DNA of 11,959 bases from an uncultured Solirubrobacteraceae bacterium (GTDB taxonomy: Bacteria > Actinomycetota > Thermoleophilia > Solirubrobacterales > Solirubrobacteraceae). The notes under the pieces are model-generated. The model did no database searches. It saw nothing but the letters and a program-made list of their open reading frames with translations, and was not told the DNA's origin. Position numbers and translations under genes: made by a program. The stretch is taken from NCBI GenBank assembly GCA_902806215.1, contig CADCVT010000360.1, positions 1 through 11,959 on the forward strand, given 5' to 3'. The stretch's first letter is position 1. Every line of letters starts with the position of its first letter. Shown here piece after piece: positions 1 to 7,873 of this stretch.

Positions 1-745
1 CCGCGATCGAGCCGATGGGGAGCGTGAACTGCGACTCGCCCGAGAAGAACGCGAGGCCGGCGGGCACCGCCCGCGCCCGGGCCGTCGAGGTCAGCGTGAT
101 GGCGAACAGGAAGTCGTTCCAGCAGAAGATGAACACGAGGATCGCCGCCGTGAACATGCCGGGCGCGGCCAGCGGGACGATGACCTTGCGGAACGCCTGC
201 GACGGCGTCGCGCCGTCGACCTGCGCCGCTTCCTCGAGCTCGAACGGGATCTCTCTGAAGAACGCGACGAGCGTGTAGATCGCCAGTGGCAACGCGAACG
301 TCAGGTACGGGATGATCAGGCCCGGATAGGTGTCGTAGAGGCCGAGCGCACGCCACATGTCGAACAGCGGGCCGACGACGGAGATCGGCGGGAACATGGC
401 GATCGCGAGCGCGCCGCCGAGGACGAGCGACTTGCCCGGGAAGTTCAGGCGGGCGATCGCGTAGGCGGTGAACGACGCGAGGATGATCGCGATCGTCGTG
501 GCGATCAGCGCGATGGCGATCGAGTTGATCAGCGGGCGCAGGAACGGCGAGTCGAAGCCGCCGCTGAAGAGCGCCTCGTAGTTCTCGAAGCTCCACTTCG
601 ACGGGATCAGCCTCTTGTCGCTGATCGTCGCGGGCGCCTTGAGCGACAGCATCAGCAGCCAGAACACCGGGAACAGCGCCGAGATCACGACCGCGGTGAG
701 GCCGACCGTCCACAGCGTCTTCTCGCGACCGGAGTGCTTGAGCAT
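1..745 (-). CDS. Carbohydrate ABC transporter permease, MalG type (3' end outside window)
   Basis: Inner-membrane permease subunit of a sugar importer; it would pair with the permease encoded just upstream to form the translocation channel. 248 codons are visible and the frame runs off the left edge, so about 30 residues are missing against the usual 270-300. A hydrophobic segment at residues 11-34 follows a short basic N-terminus, and further membrane segments lie near 72-96, 107-125, 143-163 and 198-216. The cytoplasmic EAA loop, where the ATPase docks, reads EEAAQVDGATPSQAF at 171-185 and continues to the conserved Pro191. The ATG directly follows the TAG stop of the upstream gene with no bases between, and GGAAAGGG lies 10 bases before it, inside that gene, so the two are translationally coupled. 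Family assignment is firm. The sugar transported is inferred only from neighbours (alpha-glucosides, possibly trehalose or maltose). Confidence 0.94.
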   Translation of the reverse strand, partial: MLKHSGREKTLWTVGLTAVVISALFPVFWLLMLSLKAPATISDKRLIPSKWSFENYEALFSGGFDSPFLRPLINSIAIALIATTIAIILASFTAYAIARLNFPGKSLVLGGALAIAMFPPISVVGPLFDMWRALGLYDTYPGLIIPYLTFALPLAIYTLVAFFREIPFELEEAAQVDGATPSQAFRKVIVPLAAPGMFTAAILVFIFCWNDFLFAITLTSTARARAVPAGLAFFSGESQFTLPIGSIA

Positions 746-1683
<938 letters not shown>

Positions 1684-1687
<4 letters not shown>

Positions 1688-2937
1688 AGCAGACCCTCGC
1701 GCTTGATCGCCTTCTCGATGTTCTCCTTGAGCTTGTCGAACGCCGAGGCGTCGAGCTCGCCGGCCGGGTGGAGCGCGTCCTGCATCGCCAGGGACAGGTC
1801 TTGGTAGGCGGGCGACTCGCTCGGGCGCGGCGCGGCGTCGCGGATCGACTCGCGGATCACGTCGGCGAAGCCCGGATAGATCTCGTCCTTCAGCGCGGCG
1901 TCCTCGTAGAGGTCCTCGCGCACCGGCGGCAGGCCGCCGGTCTTGGCGATCTCGATCTGGTTCTCGGGCTTGATCATGCACTCGATCGCCTCGAACGCGA
2001 GGTCCTTGTTCTTCGAGTACGACGAGACGCCGATGTTGATGCCGCCGAGTGGGGGCTTGCTCTCCTCGCCGGCCTCGATCCCCGGGTACTTCGCCGCGGC
2101 CATCTGCTCGAAGACCTTCGGCGCGTTCTCCTTCGCCGACGGGAACACGAAGGGGTAGTTGATCATGAAGGTCGAGTCGCCGGCCTCGAACCCGAGCCGG
2201 CCCGTGTCCTCGTCGGACGTGTCGATGTTGGCCGCCGCGAACTTGCCGCCGGCGATCTTCGCCATCGTCTCGAGCGCCTTCTTGGTCGGCGCCTCGTCGA
2301 GCTTGAGCGCCTCGGGCCCGCTGAGGACCTGCGTGCCCGCGGACTCGATCATCGCGTTGGCCCACACGACGAGGCCCTCGTACTTCTTGGCCTGCACCTG
2401 GATCTTGCCCTCGTCCGGGCCGATCTTCTCGGCCTGCTCGAGCATCTCGTCCCAGGTCTCCGGCGCCTTGTCGACGCGGTCCTTGCGGTACCAGAGCAGC
2501 TGCGTGTTCGACCACGCCGGGACGTTGTAGAGCTTGTCCTCGAACTGCGCGGTCTTGAGCACGCTCTCGAAGACGTTCTCGGTCAGCGCGGCGCGGCGCT
2601 CCTCCGGGACCTCGGCAAGCCAGCCGGCGTTCGCGAACTCGCCGGTCCAGATGATGTCCATGCCGATCAGGTCGATCGTCCTGTCCTCGGCGCCGAGCCG
2701 GCGGACGAGCTGCTCGCGCTGCTGGTCGGCGCGCGCGGGCAGGTACTCGAACTTGATCGAGTAGCGGCCCTGCGACTCCTTCGAGCACGCCGCCGCGGCC
2801 TTCTGCGGGCCGCCACCGGGCTCGTTGAAGATGAAGTACCTCAGGGTGACACCGGAGCCCGAGCCCTCGTCGTCGCCACAGGCCGCCAGTCCCAGCGCCA
2901 GTGCTGAGAGAAGACAGGCGACCCAGACCCTCCCCAT
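1684..2937 (-). CDS. Sugar-binding lipoprotein of ABC importer (LpqY-like, family 1)
   Basis: Extracytoplasmic receptor that captures the sugar and delivers it to the two permeases. It has 417 residues, within the usual range of family-1 binding proteins. The N-terminus is a lipoprotein signal: basic start, hydrophobic 6-18, then lipobox LAAC with Cys20 as the lipidation site, followed by a short Gly/Ser/Asp linker. The mature part shows typical features: IDLIGMDIIWTGEFANAGWL at 88-107, and PAWSNTQLLWYRKD at 140-153, where the hinge and ligand pocket usually lie. This pattern recalls the mycobacterial trehalose receptor LpqY, a comparison made from memory. The ATG at 2937 places the signal peptide correctly and lies 11 bases after the stop of the GH13 gene, consistent with one operon. 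A purine-rich GAGGGGG sits 14 bases upstream, further than ideal. Ligand identity is inferred. Confidence 0.92.
1694..1698 (-). promoter_or_regulatory. Ribosome binding site for MalF-type permease
   Basis: GAGGG on the minus strand, six bases before the GTG at 1687. It lies inside the last codons of the binding-protein gene and decides the GTG start, since no other start in this frame nearby has such a site. Confidence 0.6.
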
Positions 2938-2948
2938 GGTGCACCCGG

Positions 2949-4406
2949 CTACCCCCTCAGCGTGGCGACAAACCCCTCTCCACCGGACAAGGTCTGCGGC
3001 GCCTGACCGGTCGCTCCGTGGGTGTGGCGCACCACCGCTCCCGCGGCCGGCGCGGGGCGTTCCTCGGACGACAGGTTGAGCGCGACGAGGTGGTCGTCTC
3101 CACGCCGGAACGCGATGACGCCGTCCGCCGCGTCGACGAGCTCGAGGCCCGGTCCGAGCGAGCGCCGCAGCGCGACGAGGTCGCGGTACAGGTGCAGCGC
3201 GGAGGTCGGCTCGGCGTCCTGCTGCGCGACACCGCCGCCGGGCGGGCAGGCGGCCGGCAGCCACGGCGTCGCGTCGCTGAACCCGCCGTGGGGCGCGTCG
3301 GCGTCCCAGCACATCGGCGTGCGGAACGGGTCGCGTCCGGCGCGGTCGTCGGGCGGCGTGCCGTCGGCGCCGCCCGCCATCGCGATCTCGTCGCCCTGGT
3401 AGACGAACACCGGGCCCGGCAGGGTCAGGGCGAGCATCGCGGCCGCGCGTGCGTTGACCTCCCCCACGCGGTCGGGCAGCCGCGGGAAGTCGTGGTTGGA
3501 GAGCACCCACGCGACGTCGAGGCCGACCGCCGCCGCGACTGCCGCGGGCACGGCGGTCGCGTCCCACGACGCGTGGAACAGCTCGAACGAGAACGCGACC
3601 TCGAGGTGCTCGAGGTAGGGCGCGAGCTCGGCCGAGGGCAGGTAGACCTCGCCGACGAGGAACGCGTCGCCGGCGCCCTCGCGCAGCGCGGCGAGCGCGA
3701 TGCCGATGTCGGGCGCGTTGCGCGAGTGCACGTGCTGCAGCCCGGCGTACTCCTCGTTGGCCTCGGGCAGCGGCGGCGGGACGGTCGCGACCGGGTCGTC
3801 GCGCATCTCGGGGTCCTTGAGCAGGCGGTCGATCGCGTCGAGGCGAAAGCCGTCGACGCCGCGCTCGCGCCAGAAGCGCAGGACGCCCGCCATCGCCTCG
3901 CGGACCTCGGGGTTGCGCCAGTTCAGGTCGGGCTGCTCGGGATAGAACGAGTGCAGGTACCAGCCGCGCCCGTGCGGGTCGCGCGACCACGCCGGGCCGC
4001 CGAACGTCGCGCGCCAGTTGTTGCGCGGGCCGTCGCGGTCCGACCACACGTACCAGTCGGGACGTTCGGTGAACCACGGGTGCTCGATCGACGTGTGGCA
4101 CGGGACGATGTCCATGAGCACCTTCAGCCCGCGCGCGTGCGCGGCGCCGACGAGCAGGTCGAACTGCGCCAGGTCGCCGAACATCGGATCGACCCCGGCG
4201 TAGTCCGCGACGTCGTAGCCGCCGTCGGCCATCGGCGACGGGTAGATGGGCGAGAGCCACAGCGCGTCCGCCCCCAGCGTCACGATGTGGTCCAGCCGCG
4301 AGCGAATTCCCTGGAGATCCCCGGTTCCATCGCCGTCGGAATCCTGGAAGGATCGCGGATAGATCTGATAGACGACCGCGTCGCGCCACCACTCTGGTTC
4401 GGACAA
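2949..4406 (-). CDS. GH13 alpha-glucosidase / oligo-alpha-glucosidase
   Basis: Cytoplasmic glycoside hydrolase family 13 enzyme, 485 residues, expected to split alpha-linked glucosides brought in by the adjacent importer. No signal peptide is present. The barrel begins WWRDAVVYQIYPRSFQDSDG (6-25), as in alpha-glucosidases and oligo-1,6-glucosidases. Conserved regions in order: region I DIVPCH at 99-104; region II GFRLDAID with nucleophile Asp190; region III VGEV with acid/base Glu253; region IV SNHD with Asp306 as transition-state stabiliser. The Asn normally preceding the His of region I is Cys103 here. A short beta domain (about 405-485) ends the protein, which is shorter than the common 530-560. 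The only start consistent with the barrel edge is TTG at 4406; no ATG or GTG lies nearby in frame, and earlier positions run into the divergent gene. Exact specificity (alpha-1,4, alpha-1,6 or trehalose) cannot be told. Confidence 0.9.
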   Translation of the reverse strand: MSEPEWWRDAVVYQIYPRSFQDSDGDGTGDLQGIRSRLDHIVTLGADALWLSPIYPSPMADGGYDVADYAGVDPMFGDLAQFDLLVGAAHARGLKVLMDIVPCHTSIEHPWFTERPDWYVWSDRDGPRNNWRATFGGPAWSRDPHGRGWYLHSFYPEQPDLNWRNPEVREAMAGVLRFWRERGVDGFRLDAIDRLLKDPEMRDDPVATVPPPLPEANEEYAGLQHVHSRNAPDIGIALAALREGAGDAFLVGEVYLPSAELAPYLEHLEVAFSFELFHASWDATAVPAAVAAAVGLDVAWVLSNHDFPRLPDRVGEVNARAAAMLALTLPGPVFVYQGDEIAMAGGADGTPPDDRAGRDPFRTPMCWDADAPHGGFSDATPWLPAACPPGGGVAQQDAEPTSALHLYRDLVALRRSLGPGLELVDAADGVIAFRRGDDHLVALNLSSEERPAPAAGAVVRHTHGATGQAPQTLSGGEGFVATLRG

Positions 4407-4424
4407 GGCGCGGACTCTAGACCC
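4407..4424. promoter_or_regulatory. 18-base spacer between divergent starts
   Basis: The TTG of the GH13 gene (4406, minus) and the ATG of the C26 hydrolase gene (4425, plus) are separated by only 18 bases, centred on the 6-base palindrome TCTAGA (4416-4421). There is no room for two complete promoters, so the promoter of each gene must reach into the coding sequence of the other. No convincing -35/-10 pair or strong ribosome binding site is visible on either side: AAGGCG lies 14 bases before the ATG, and only AGAG lies before the TTG. Leaderless transcripts are therefore possible. Confidence 0.4.
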
Positions 4425-5180
4425 ATGGCTGTCCCCCTCATCGGCATCACCACATCGGAGCTGCGCAACCCGCGCGAGCACGTCAACCGGCCCGAATCGG
4501 AGCCGCCGATGCGCGAGCTCGCGCTCGGCCTGACGTACCCGCAGGCGATCGCGCGCGCGGGCGGTGTGCCGGTCGTGATCCCGCCGTTCACCTCCGACGA
4601 GTCGATCGCGGCACTGCTCGAACGGGTCGACGGCGTGTGCCTGGCCGGCGGCCCCGACATCCACCCGTCGCTCTACGGGCAGGAGCCGTCGGACGCGCTC
4701 GGGCCGACCGAGCCGGCGCTCGACGGCAGCGAGATCGCGCTGACGCGGATGGCGCTCGACCGCGACCTCCCGCTGCTGTGCATCTGCCGCGGCCTGCAGG
4801 TGCTCAACGTCGCGCGCGGCGGGACGCTCATCCAGGACCTCCCCGGGCACCGCCAGACCGAGCCGGGCCGCCTCCCCACGCACTCGGTGCGCCTCGAGGC
4901 CGGCAGCCGGCTGGCGGAGACCATGGGCACGACCGAGCTCGAGGTCAACTCGTTCCACCACCAGGCCATCGACGTCCTCGGCGACCGGCTGCGCCCGACC
5001 GGCTGGTCGGAGGACGGGCTCATCGAGGCGATCGAGGCGACCGACCGCGACTTCGTCATCGGCGTGCAGTGGCACGCCGAGGGGCTGCTCGACGCGGTCG
5101 AGCAGCACGCGCTCTTCGACGCGTTCACCGCTGAGTGCGCTCGGCCCCGGCGTCGCACCCGCCGAAGCCGAGCGGCGTAG
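4425..5180 (+). CDS. Class-I glutamine-amidotransferase-like hydrolase (gamma-glutamyl-GABA hydrolase / peptidase C26 family)
   Basis: Predicted cytoplasmic gamma-glutamyl hydrolase, 251 residues, the normal size for PuuD-like enzymes, which cleave the gamma-glutamyl amide of compounds such as gamma-glutamyl-GABA. The start MAVPLIGITTS is typical. The binding loop LAGGPDIHPSLYG lies at 73-85. The nucleophile elbow CICRGLQVLNVARGGTLIQD (119-138) supplies Cys121, and VQWHAEG (214-220) supplies His217 and Glu219, so the triad is complete. VNSFHHQAID (174-183) is also conserved in the family. The last 13 residues form an Arg-rich tail of unknown use. It is divergent from the sugar operon and probably transcribed separately from the ligases downstream, since a hairpin follows its stop. 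The nearby amidoligases suggest it acts on, or recycles, a gamma-glutamyl product of theirs. That link is inference; the substrate is unknown. Confidence 0.9.
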   Translation: MAVPLIGITTSELRNPREHVNRPESEPPMRELALGLTYPQAIARAGGVPVVIPPFTSDESIAALLERVDGVCLAGGPDIHPSLYGQEPSDALGPTEPALDGSEIALTRMALDRDLPLLCICRGLQVLNVARGGTLIQDLPGHRQTEPGRLPTHSVRLEAGSRLAETMGTTELEVNSFHHQAIDVLGDRLRPTGWSEDGLIEAIEATDRDFVIGVQWHAEGLLDAVEQHALFDAFTAECARPRRRTRRSRAA

Positions 5181-5190
5181 ACCTCGTCAA

Positions 5191-5219
5191 CGGGCCCTGC
5201 ACGACGGTGTGCAAGCCCG
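5191..5219 (+). terminator. Hairpin terminator candidate after the C26 hydrolase gene
   Basis: Eleven bases after the TAG at 5178-5180 there is a stem of CGGGC (5191-5195) with GCCCG (5215-5219), a 2x1 internal loop, then TGCAC (5198-5202) with GTGCA (5209-5213) around the 6-base loop GACGGT. A short TTTT (5232-5235) follows 12 bases later, so it is not a textbook intrinsic terminator, but it fits termination between two transcription units. Confidence 0.5.
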
Positions 5220-5313
5220 GCGGCATGCAGGTTTTCGACTTCCCGTACGTTGAAGTTGGACCGGGTGGACGATGGGAAGCGCGTCCGCCTGCGATTAGCT
5301 GACCACCCTGCTC
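5220..5313 (+). promoter_or_regulatory. Probable promoter/leader region of the amidoligase operon
   Basis: This stretch between the hairpin and the ribosome binding site is visibly less GC-rich than its surroundings, as promoters in such genomes often are. It contains an imperfect dyad, ACTTC (5238-5242) and GAAGT (5252-5256), around CCGTACGTT, which might be an operator. I could not find a -35/-10 pair with proper spacing, so the promoter itself is inferred from position and composition only. Confidence 0.3.
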
Positions 5314-5319
5314 GGAAAG
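5314..5319 (+). promoter_or_regulatory. Ribosome binding site for the ATP-grasp gene
   Basis: GGAAAG ends nine bases before the ATG at 5329. This supports that start over the ATG at 5324, which is in another frame and stops after two codons. Confidence 0.55.
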
Positions 5320-5328
5320 ACCTATGGC

Positions 5329-6681
5329 ATGACAGCGACCCCGGTCGCGCAGCGCATCTACGACGAGGCGTTCACGGACGACGGCGAGCCCAGGCGCGGC
5401 TACGACCGGGTCCTCGAGCTCCTCTCGCTGGTCGATCATCCGGCCGCGCTCCGCCACGTACGACGGCGACTCCTCTCGGACGGGTGCGTCTTCGGCGGCG
5501 TGGGTGCGAGCGGCGAGGCGTTCCGCGTCGACCTGGTCCCGCGCGTCATCTGCGGCGAGGACTGGGACGCTCTGGCCGGCGGTCTCGAGCAGCGCGTCCG
5601 CGCGCTCGACGCGTTCGTGCGCGACGTCTACCGCGGCCGATCGATCGTCGACGAGGGCGTCGTCCCCGAGCGCGTCGTCCACGGCGCCGAGTACTTCGAG
5701 CCCGAGCTGACCGAGCTGCCGCCGCAGCGCGTCCTCGTCGCGCTCGCCGGGCTCGACATCGTCCGCACGCCGGAGGGCGAGTTCCAGGTCCTCGAGGACA
5801 ACCTGCGCACGCCGTCGGGCCTCGCGTACGCGTTCGCCGCCCGTCGCGCGGTGGCGACCGCGCTCGAGTCGCCCGATCCGATCCCGCTCGAGGAGACCGC
5901 GATCGCGATCCTCTCGCGCGCGCTCCGCGGCGGCGACCCGACGGCACGCCTCGCGATGCTCACCGACGGCCCGGGCAACACCGCCTTCTGGGAGCACAGC
6001 GTGCTCGCCGAGCTGCTCGACATCCCGCTCGTCACGCTCGAGACGCTCGACGTCGACGCGTACGACGTCGTCTACCGCCGCACCGACGACGACCGTCTCC
6101 GCGGCACCGACGGCTCGTTCACCGACGTCGGCGCCGCGCTCATCGAGCCGCTGCGCGCCGGGCGCATCCACTGCGTCAACGCGCTCGGCAACGGGGTCGC
6201 CGACGACAAGCTGCTGCACGCCTACGTCGAGGACATGGTCCGCTTCTATCTCGGCGAGGAGCCGCGGGTGCGCAGCGTGCCGACGTTCGACCTCGGCGTG
6301 CCGGCCGCGCTCGAGGAGGTGCTCGACCGGATGGACGAGATGGTCGTCAAGCCGCGCTCGGCCTACGGTGGCGAGGGCGTCTTCGTCGGGCCGCACGCGC
6401 TCCCCGGCGACCGTGCCGCGATGGCCGCGGTCGTTCGCGCCGACCCGACGAACTGGATCGCGCAGGAGACCGTCTTCTTCTCCACGCACCCGACGCTCAT
6501 CGGCGGGCGGCTCGAGCCGCGCCACGTCGACCTGCGCGCGTTCGTCGCGTTCGACGGCGTGCGCGCGACCGCCATCCCCGGCGGCCTGTCGCGCGTCGCC
6601 TACGAGGAGGGCAACCTCATCGTCAACTCGTCGCAGGGCGGCGGGGCCAAGGACACCTGGGTCCTCCAGGACGAGGCATGA
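5329..6681 (+). CDS. Circularly permuted ATP-grasp amidoligase (type 2, former DUF404/DUF407 family)
   Basis: Predicted cytoplasmic ligase, 450 residues, near full length for the family. It would activate a carboxylate with ATP as an acyl phosphate and join it to an amine, forming an amide or peptide bond. Family signatures seen: a domain start YDEAF at 11-15; VLEDNLRTPSGLAYAFAAR at 154-172 (Glu156, Asp157, Asn158, probable metal/nucleotide contacts); CVNALGNGVADDKLL at 282-296; VVKPRSAYGGEG at 339-350, the ATP-binding Lys341 and Gly-rich loop; IAQE at 377-380; HVDLRAF at 399-405; and NSSQGGGAKDTW at 433-444. The order of these elements is that of the permuted grasp fold. Its TGA overlaps the ATG of the next gene, so the two ligases are translationally coupled. 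In many bacteria this family sits with alpha-E (DUF403) and transglutaminase-like proteins; none is seen here. Substrate and product are unknown. Confidence 0.9.
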   Translation: MTATPVAQRIYDEAFTDDGEPRRGYDRVLELLSLVDHPAALRHVRRRLLSDGCVFGGVGASGEAFRVDLVPRVICGEDWDALAGGLEQRVRALDAFVRDVYRGRSIVDEGVVPERVVHGAEYFEPELTELPPQRVLVALAGLDIVRTPEGEFQVLEDNLRTPSGLAYAFAARRAVATALESPDPIPLEETAIAILSRALRGGDPTARLAMLTDGPGNTAFWEHSVLAELLDIPLVTLETLDVDAYDVVYRRTDDDRLRGTDGSFTDVGAALIEPLRAGRIHCVNALGNGVADDKLLHAYVEDMVRFYLGEEPRVRSVPTFDLGVPAALEEVLDRMDEMVVKPRSAYGGEGVFVGPHALPGDRAAMAAVVRADPTNWIAQETVFFSTHPTLIGGRLEPRHVDLRAFVAFDGVRATAIPGGLSRVAYEEGNLIVNSSQGGGAKDTWVLQDEA

Positions 6682-7832
6682 GGACCGCGTCGCCCGCGTG
6701 GGCCCAGTGGCCAGACCGCTCCGAGGACGACGCCTACACGCTGGGCGTCGAGGAGGAGGTCATGCTCCTCTACCCCGGCAGCTGGTCGCTCGCCCAGGCG
6801 GTCGAGCAGGTGCTGCAGCGGCTTCCCGACGACCTGCGCAAGCACGTGTTCTCCGAGACGCACTCGAGCGCCGTCGAGATCACGAGCGGCGTGCACCAGA
6901 ACGTCGGCGACGCGGTCGCCGAGCTCGGCCTGCTTCGAGGCAAGCTGCACGGCGTCCTGTCGGAGATCGGGCTGACCGCGGCGAGCTCGGGCACGCACCC
7001 CTTCGCGTTCTGGCACGACATGCGCGTCTCGGGCGCGAACCGCCACCAGGAGGTCTACGGGTCGATGCGCGCGCTCGCGCGGCGCGAGCCGACCTTCGCG
7101 CTGCACGTCCACGTCGGGCTGGCGAACCCCGTCTCGGCGGTCGCCGCGGCCAACCAGATGCGCGCGCACCTGCCGCTGCTGCTCGCCCTGAGCGCGAACT
7201 CGCCGTTCTGGCAGGGCCGCGACACGGGCCTTGCCAGCGCGCGCACGCCGCTCTTCCAGGCGTTCCCGCGCGTCGGGATCCCGCGGGCCTTCGAGTCCTA
7301 CGCCGAGTACGTCGAGACCGTCGACCTGCTCATCCGAGGCGGCGCGTTCCCCGACCACACGTTCCTGTGGTGGGACGTCCGGCTGCAGCCGCGCTTCGGC
7401 ACGGTCGAGGTGCGGATCATGGACGCGCAGGCGACGCTCGGGCAGACCGCGGCGCTCGTCGCGCTCATCCAGTGCCTCGTCCGGCTGGAGGCCCTGGAGG
7501 GCTACGCGTCGTCGACGATGCTGCGCGCGCAGGAGGTCCTCGACGAGAACCGCTTCCTCGCCGCGCGCGACGGCGTCGACGCGGAGTTCATCGACCCCGA
7601 CCGCGAGTGCCGCGTGCCGGTGCGCGACCTGCTCGACCCGCTGCTCGAGGCGTGCATGCCGCACGCCGAGGCGCTCGGGTGCGTCGGCGAGCTCGACCTC
7701 GTGCGGCGCCTCGTCGAGGAGCCCGGCGCCGAGCGCCAGCGGCGCCTCGCCGGCGAGGACGACGACCAGCGCCGCCTCGTCGCCGCGCTGGCCGGGGACT
7801 TCACGCCGTACCCCGCGCACGTCTCGGGCTGA
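6678..7832 (+). CDS. Carboxylate-amine ligase, YbdK / GCS2 family
   Basis: ATP-dependent ligase of the glutamate-cysteine ligase type 2 fold, 384 residues, normal for YbdK-like proteins. Signatures: GVEEEVML at 23-30 (acidic metal/ATP site); FSETHSSAVEITSGVH at 58-73, with Glu60 and Glu67; SSGTHPFAFW at 103-112; LHVHVGL at 142-148; NSPFWQGRDTGLASART at 174-190; and RFGTVEVRIMD at 239-249. All active-site-like blocks are intact. Escherichia coli YbdK shows weak gamma-glutamylcysteine synthesis in vitro, but the natural substrate of most family members is unsettled, so I do not call it a glutathione or mycothiol enzyme. The ATG overlaps the TGA of the ATP-grasp gene (ATGA) with CAGGA six bases upstream, implying matched production of the two ligases, perhaps acting in sequence on one molecule. 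Confidence 0.92.
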   Translation: MRTASPAWAQWPDRSEDDAYTLGVEEEVMLLYPGSWSLAQAVEQVLQRLPDDLRKHVFSETHSSAVEITSGVHQNVGDAVAELGLLRGKLHGVLSEIGLTAASSGTHPFAFWHDMRVSGANRHQEVYGSMRALARREPTFALHVHVGLANPVSAVAAANQMRAHLPLLLALSANSPFWQGRDTGLASARTPLFQAFPRVGIPRAFESYAEYVETVDLLIRGGAFPDHTFLWWDVRLQPRFGTVEVRIMDAQATLGQTAALVALIQCLVRLEALEGYASSTMLRAQEVLDENRFLAARDGVDAEFIDPDRECRVPVRDLLDPLLEACMPHAEALGCVGELDLVRRLVEEPGAERQRRLAGEDDDQRRLVAALAGDFTPYPAHVSG

Positions 7833-7833
7833 C

Positions 7834-7845
7834 CCGGCGCGCCGG
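7834..7845. repeat. 12-base perfect palindrome after the YbdK-like gene
   Basis: CCGGCGCGCCGG starts one base after the TGA of the YbdK-like gene, in the 41-base gap before the exported hydrolase gene. It could form a short hairpin with a GCGC loop, or be a binding site. There is no T-run, and GC palindromes arise easily at this base composition, so function is uncertain. Confidence 0.3.
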
Positions 7846-7873
7846 TCCGCGCCCGCCGTCAAGCTGTCCGGCC

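Noticed and set aside
2938..4392. In-frame upstream extension of the binding-protein gene
   Set aside because: The extension is Arg/Ala/Gly-rich, overlaps the GH13 gene in another frame and would bury the lipoprotein signal, which must be N-terminal.
2901..4424. In-frame upstream extension of the C26 hydrolase gene
   Set aside because: It lies antisense to the GH13 and binding-protein genes and shows only charged low-complexity sequence; the C26 family begins at the ATG at 4425.
4407..5108. In-frame upstream extension of the GH13 gene to an ATG at 5108
   Set aside because: It runs antisense through the whole C26 hydrolase gene and has no recognisable domain; the GH13 fold begins right after the TTG at 4406.
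5220..5328. Consensus promoter for the ATP-grasp operon
   Set aside because: TTGAAG, TTGGAC and TTCGAC boxes were tried as -35 elements, but none has a TANNNT-like -10 box at 16-19 bases, so no exact promoter is called.
5125..6525. 466-codon open frame on the minus strand opposite the ATP-grasp gene
   Set aside because: Low-complexity Arg/Asp/Glu/Val-rich translation with no motif. It mirrors a gene with clear family signatures; such frames are common antisense artefacts at high GC.
6682..7873. Frame continuing upstream of the exported hydrolase through the YbdK-like gene
   Set aside because: The translation there is Arg/Ala-rich noise; the signal peptide fixes the start near 7874.
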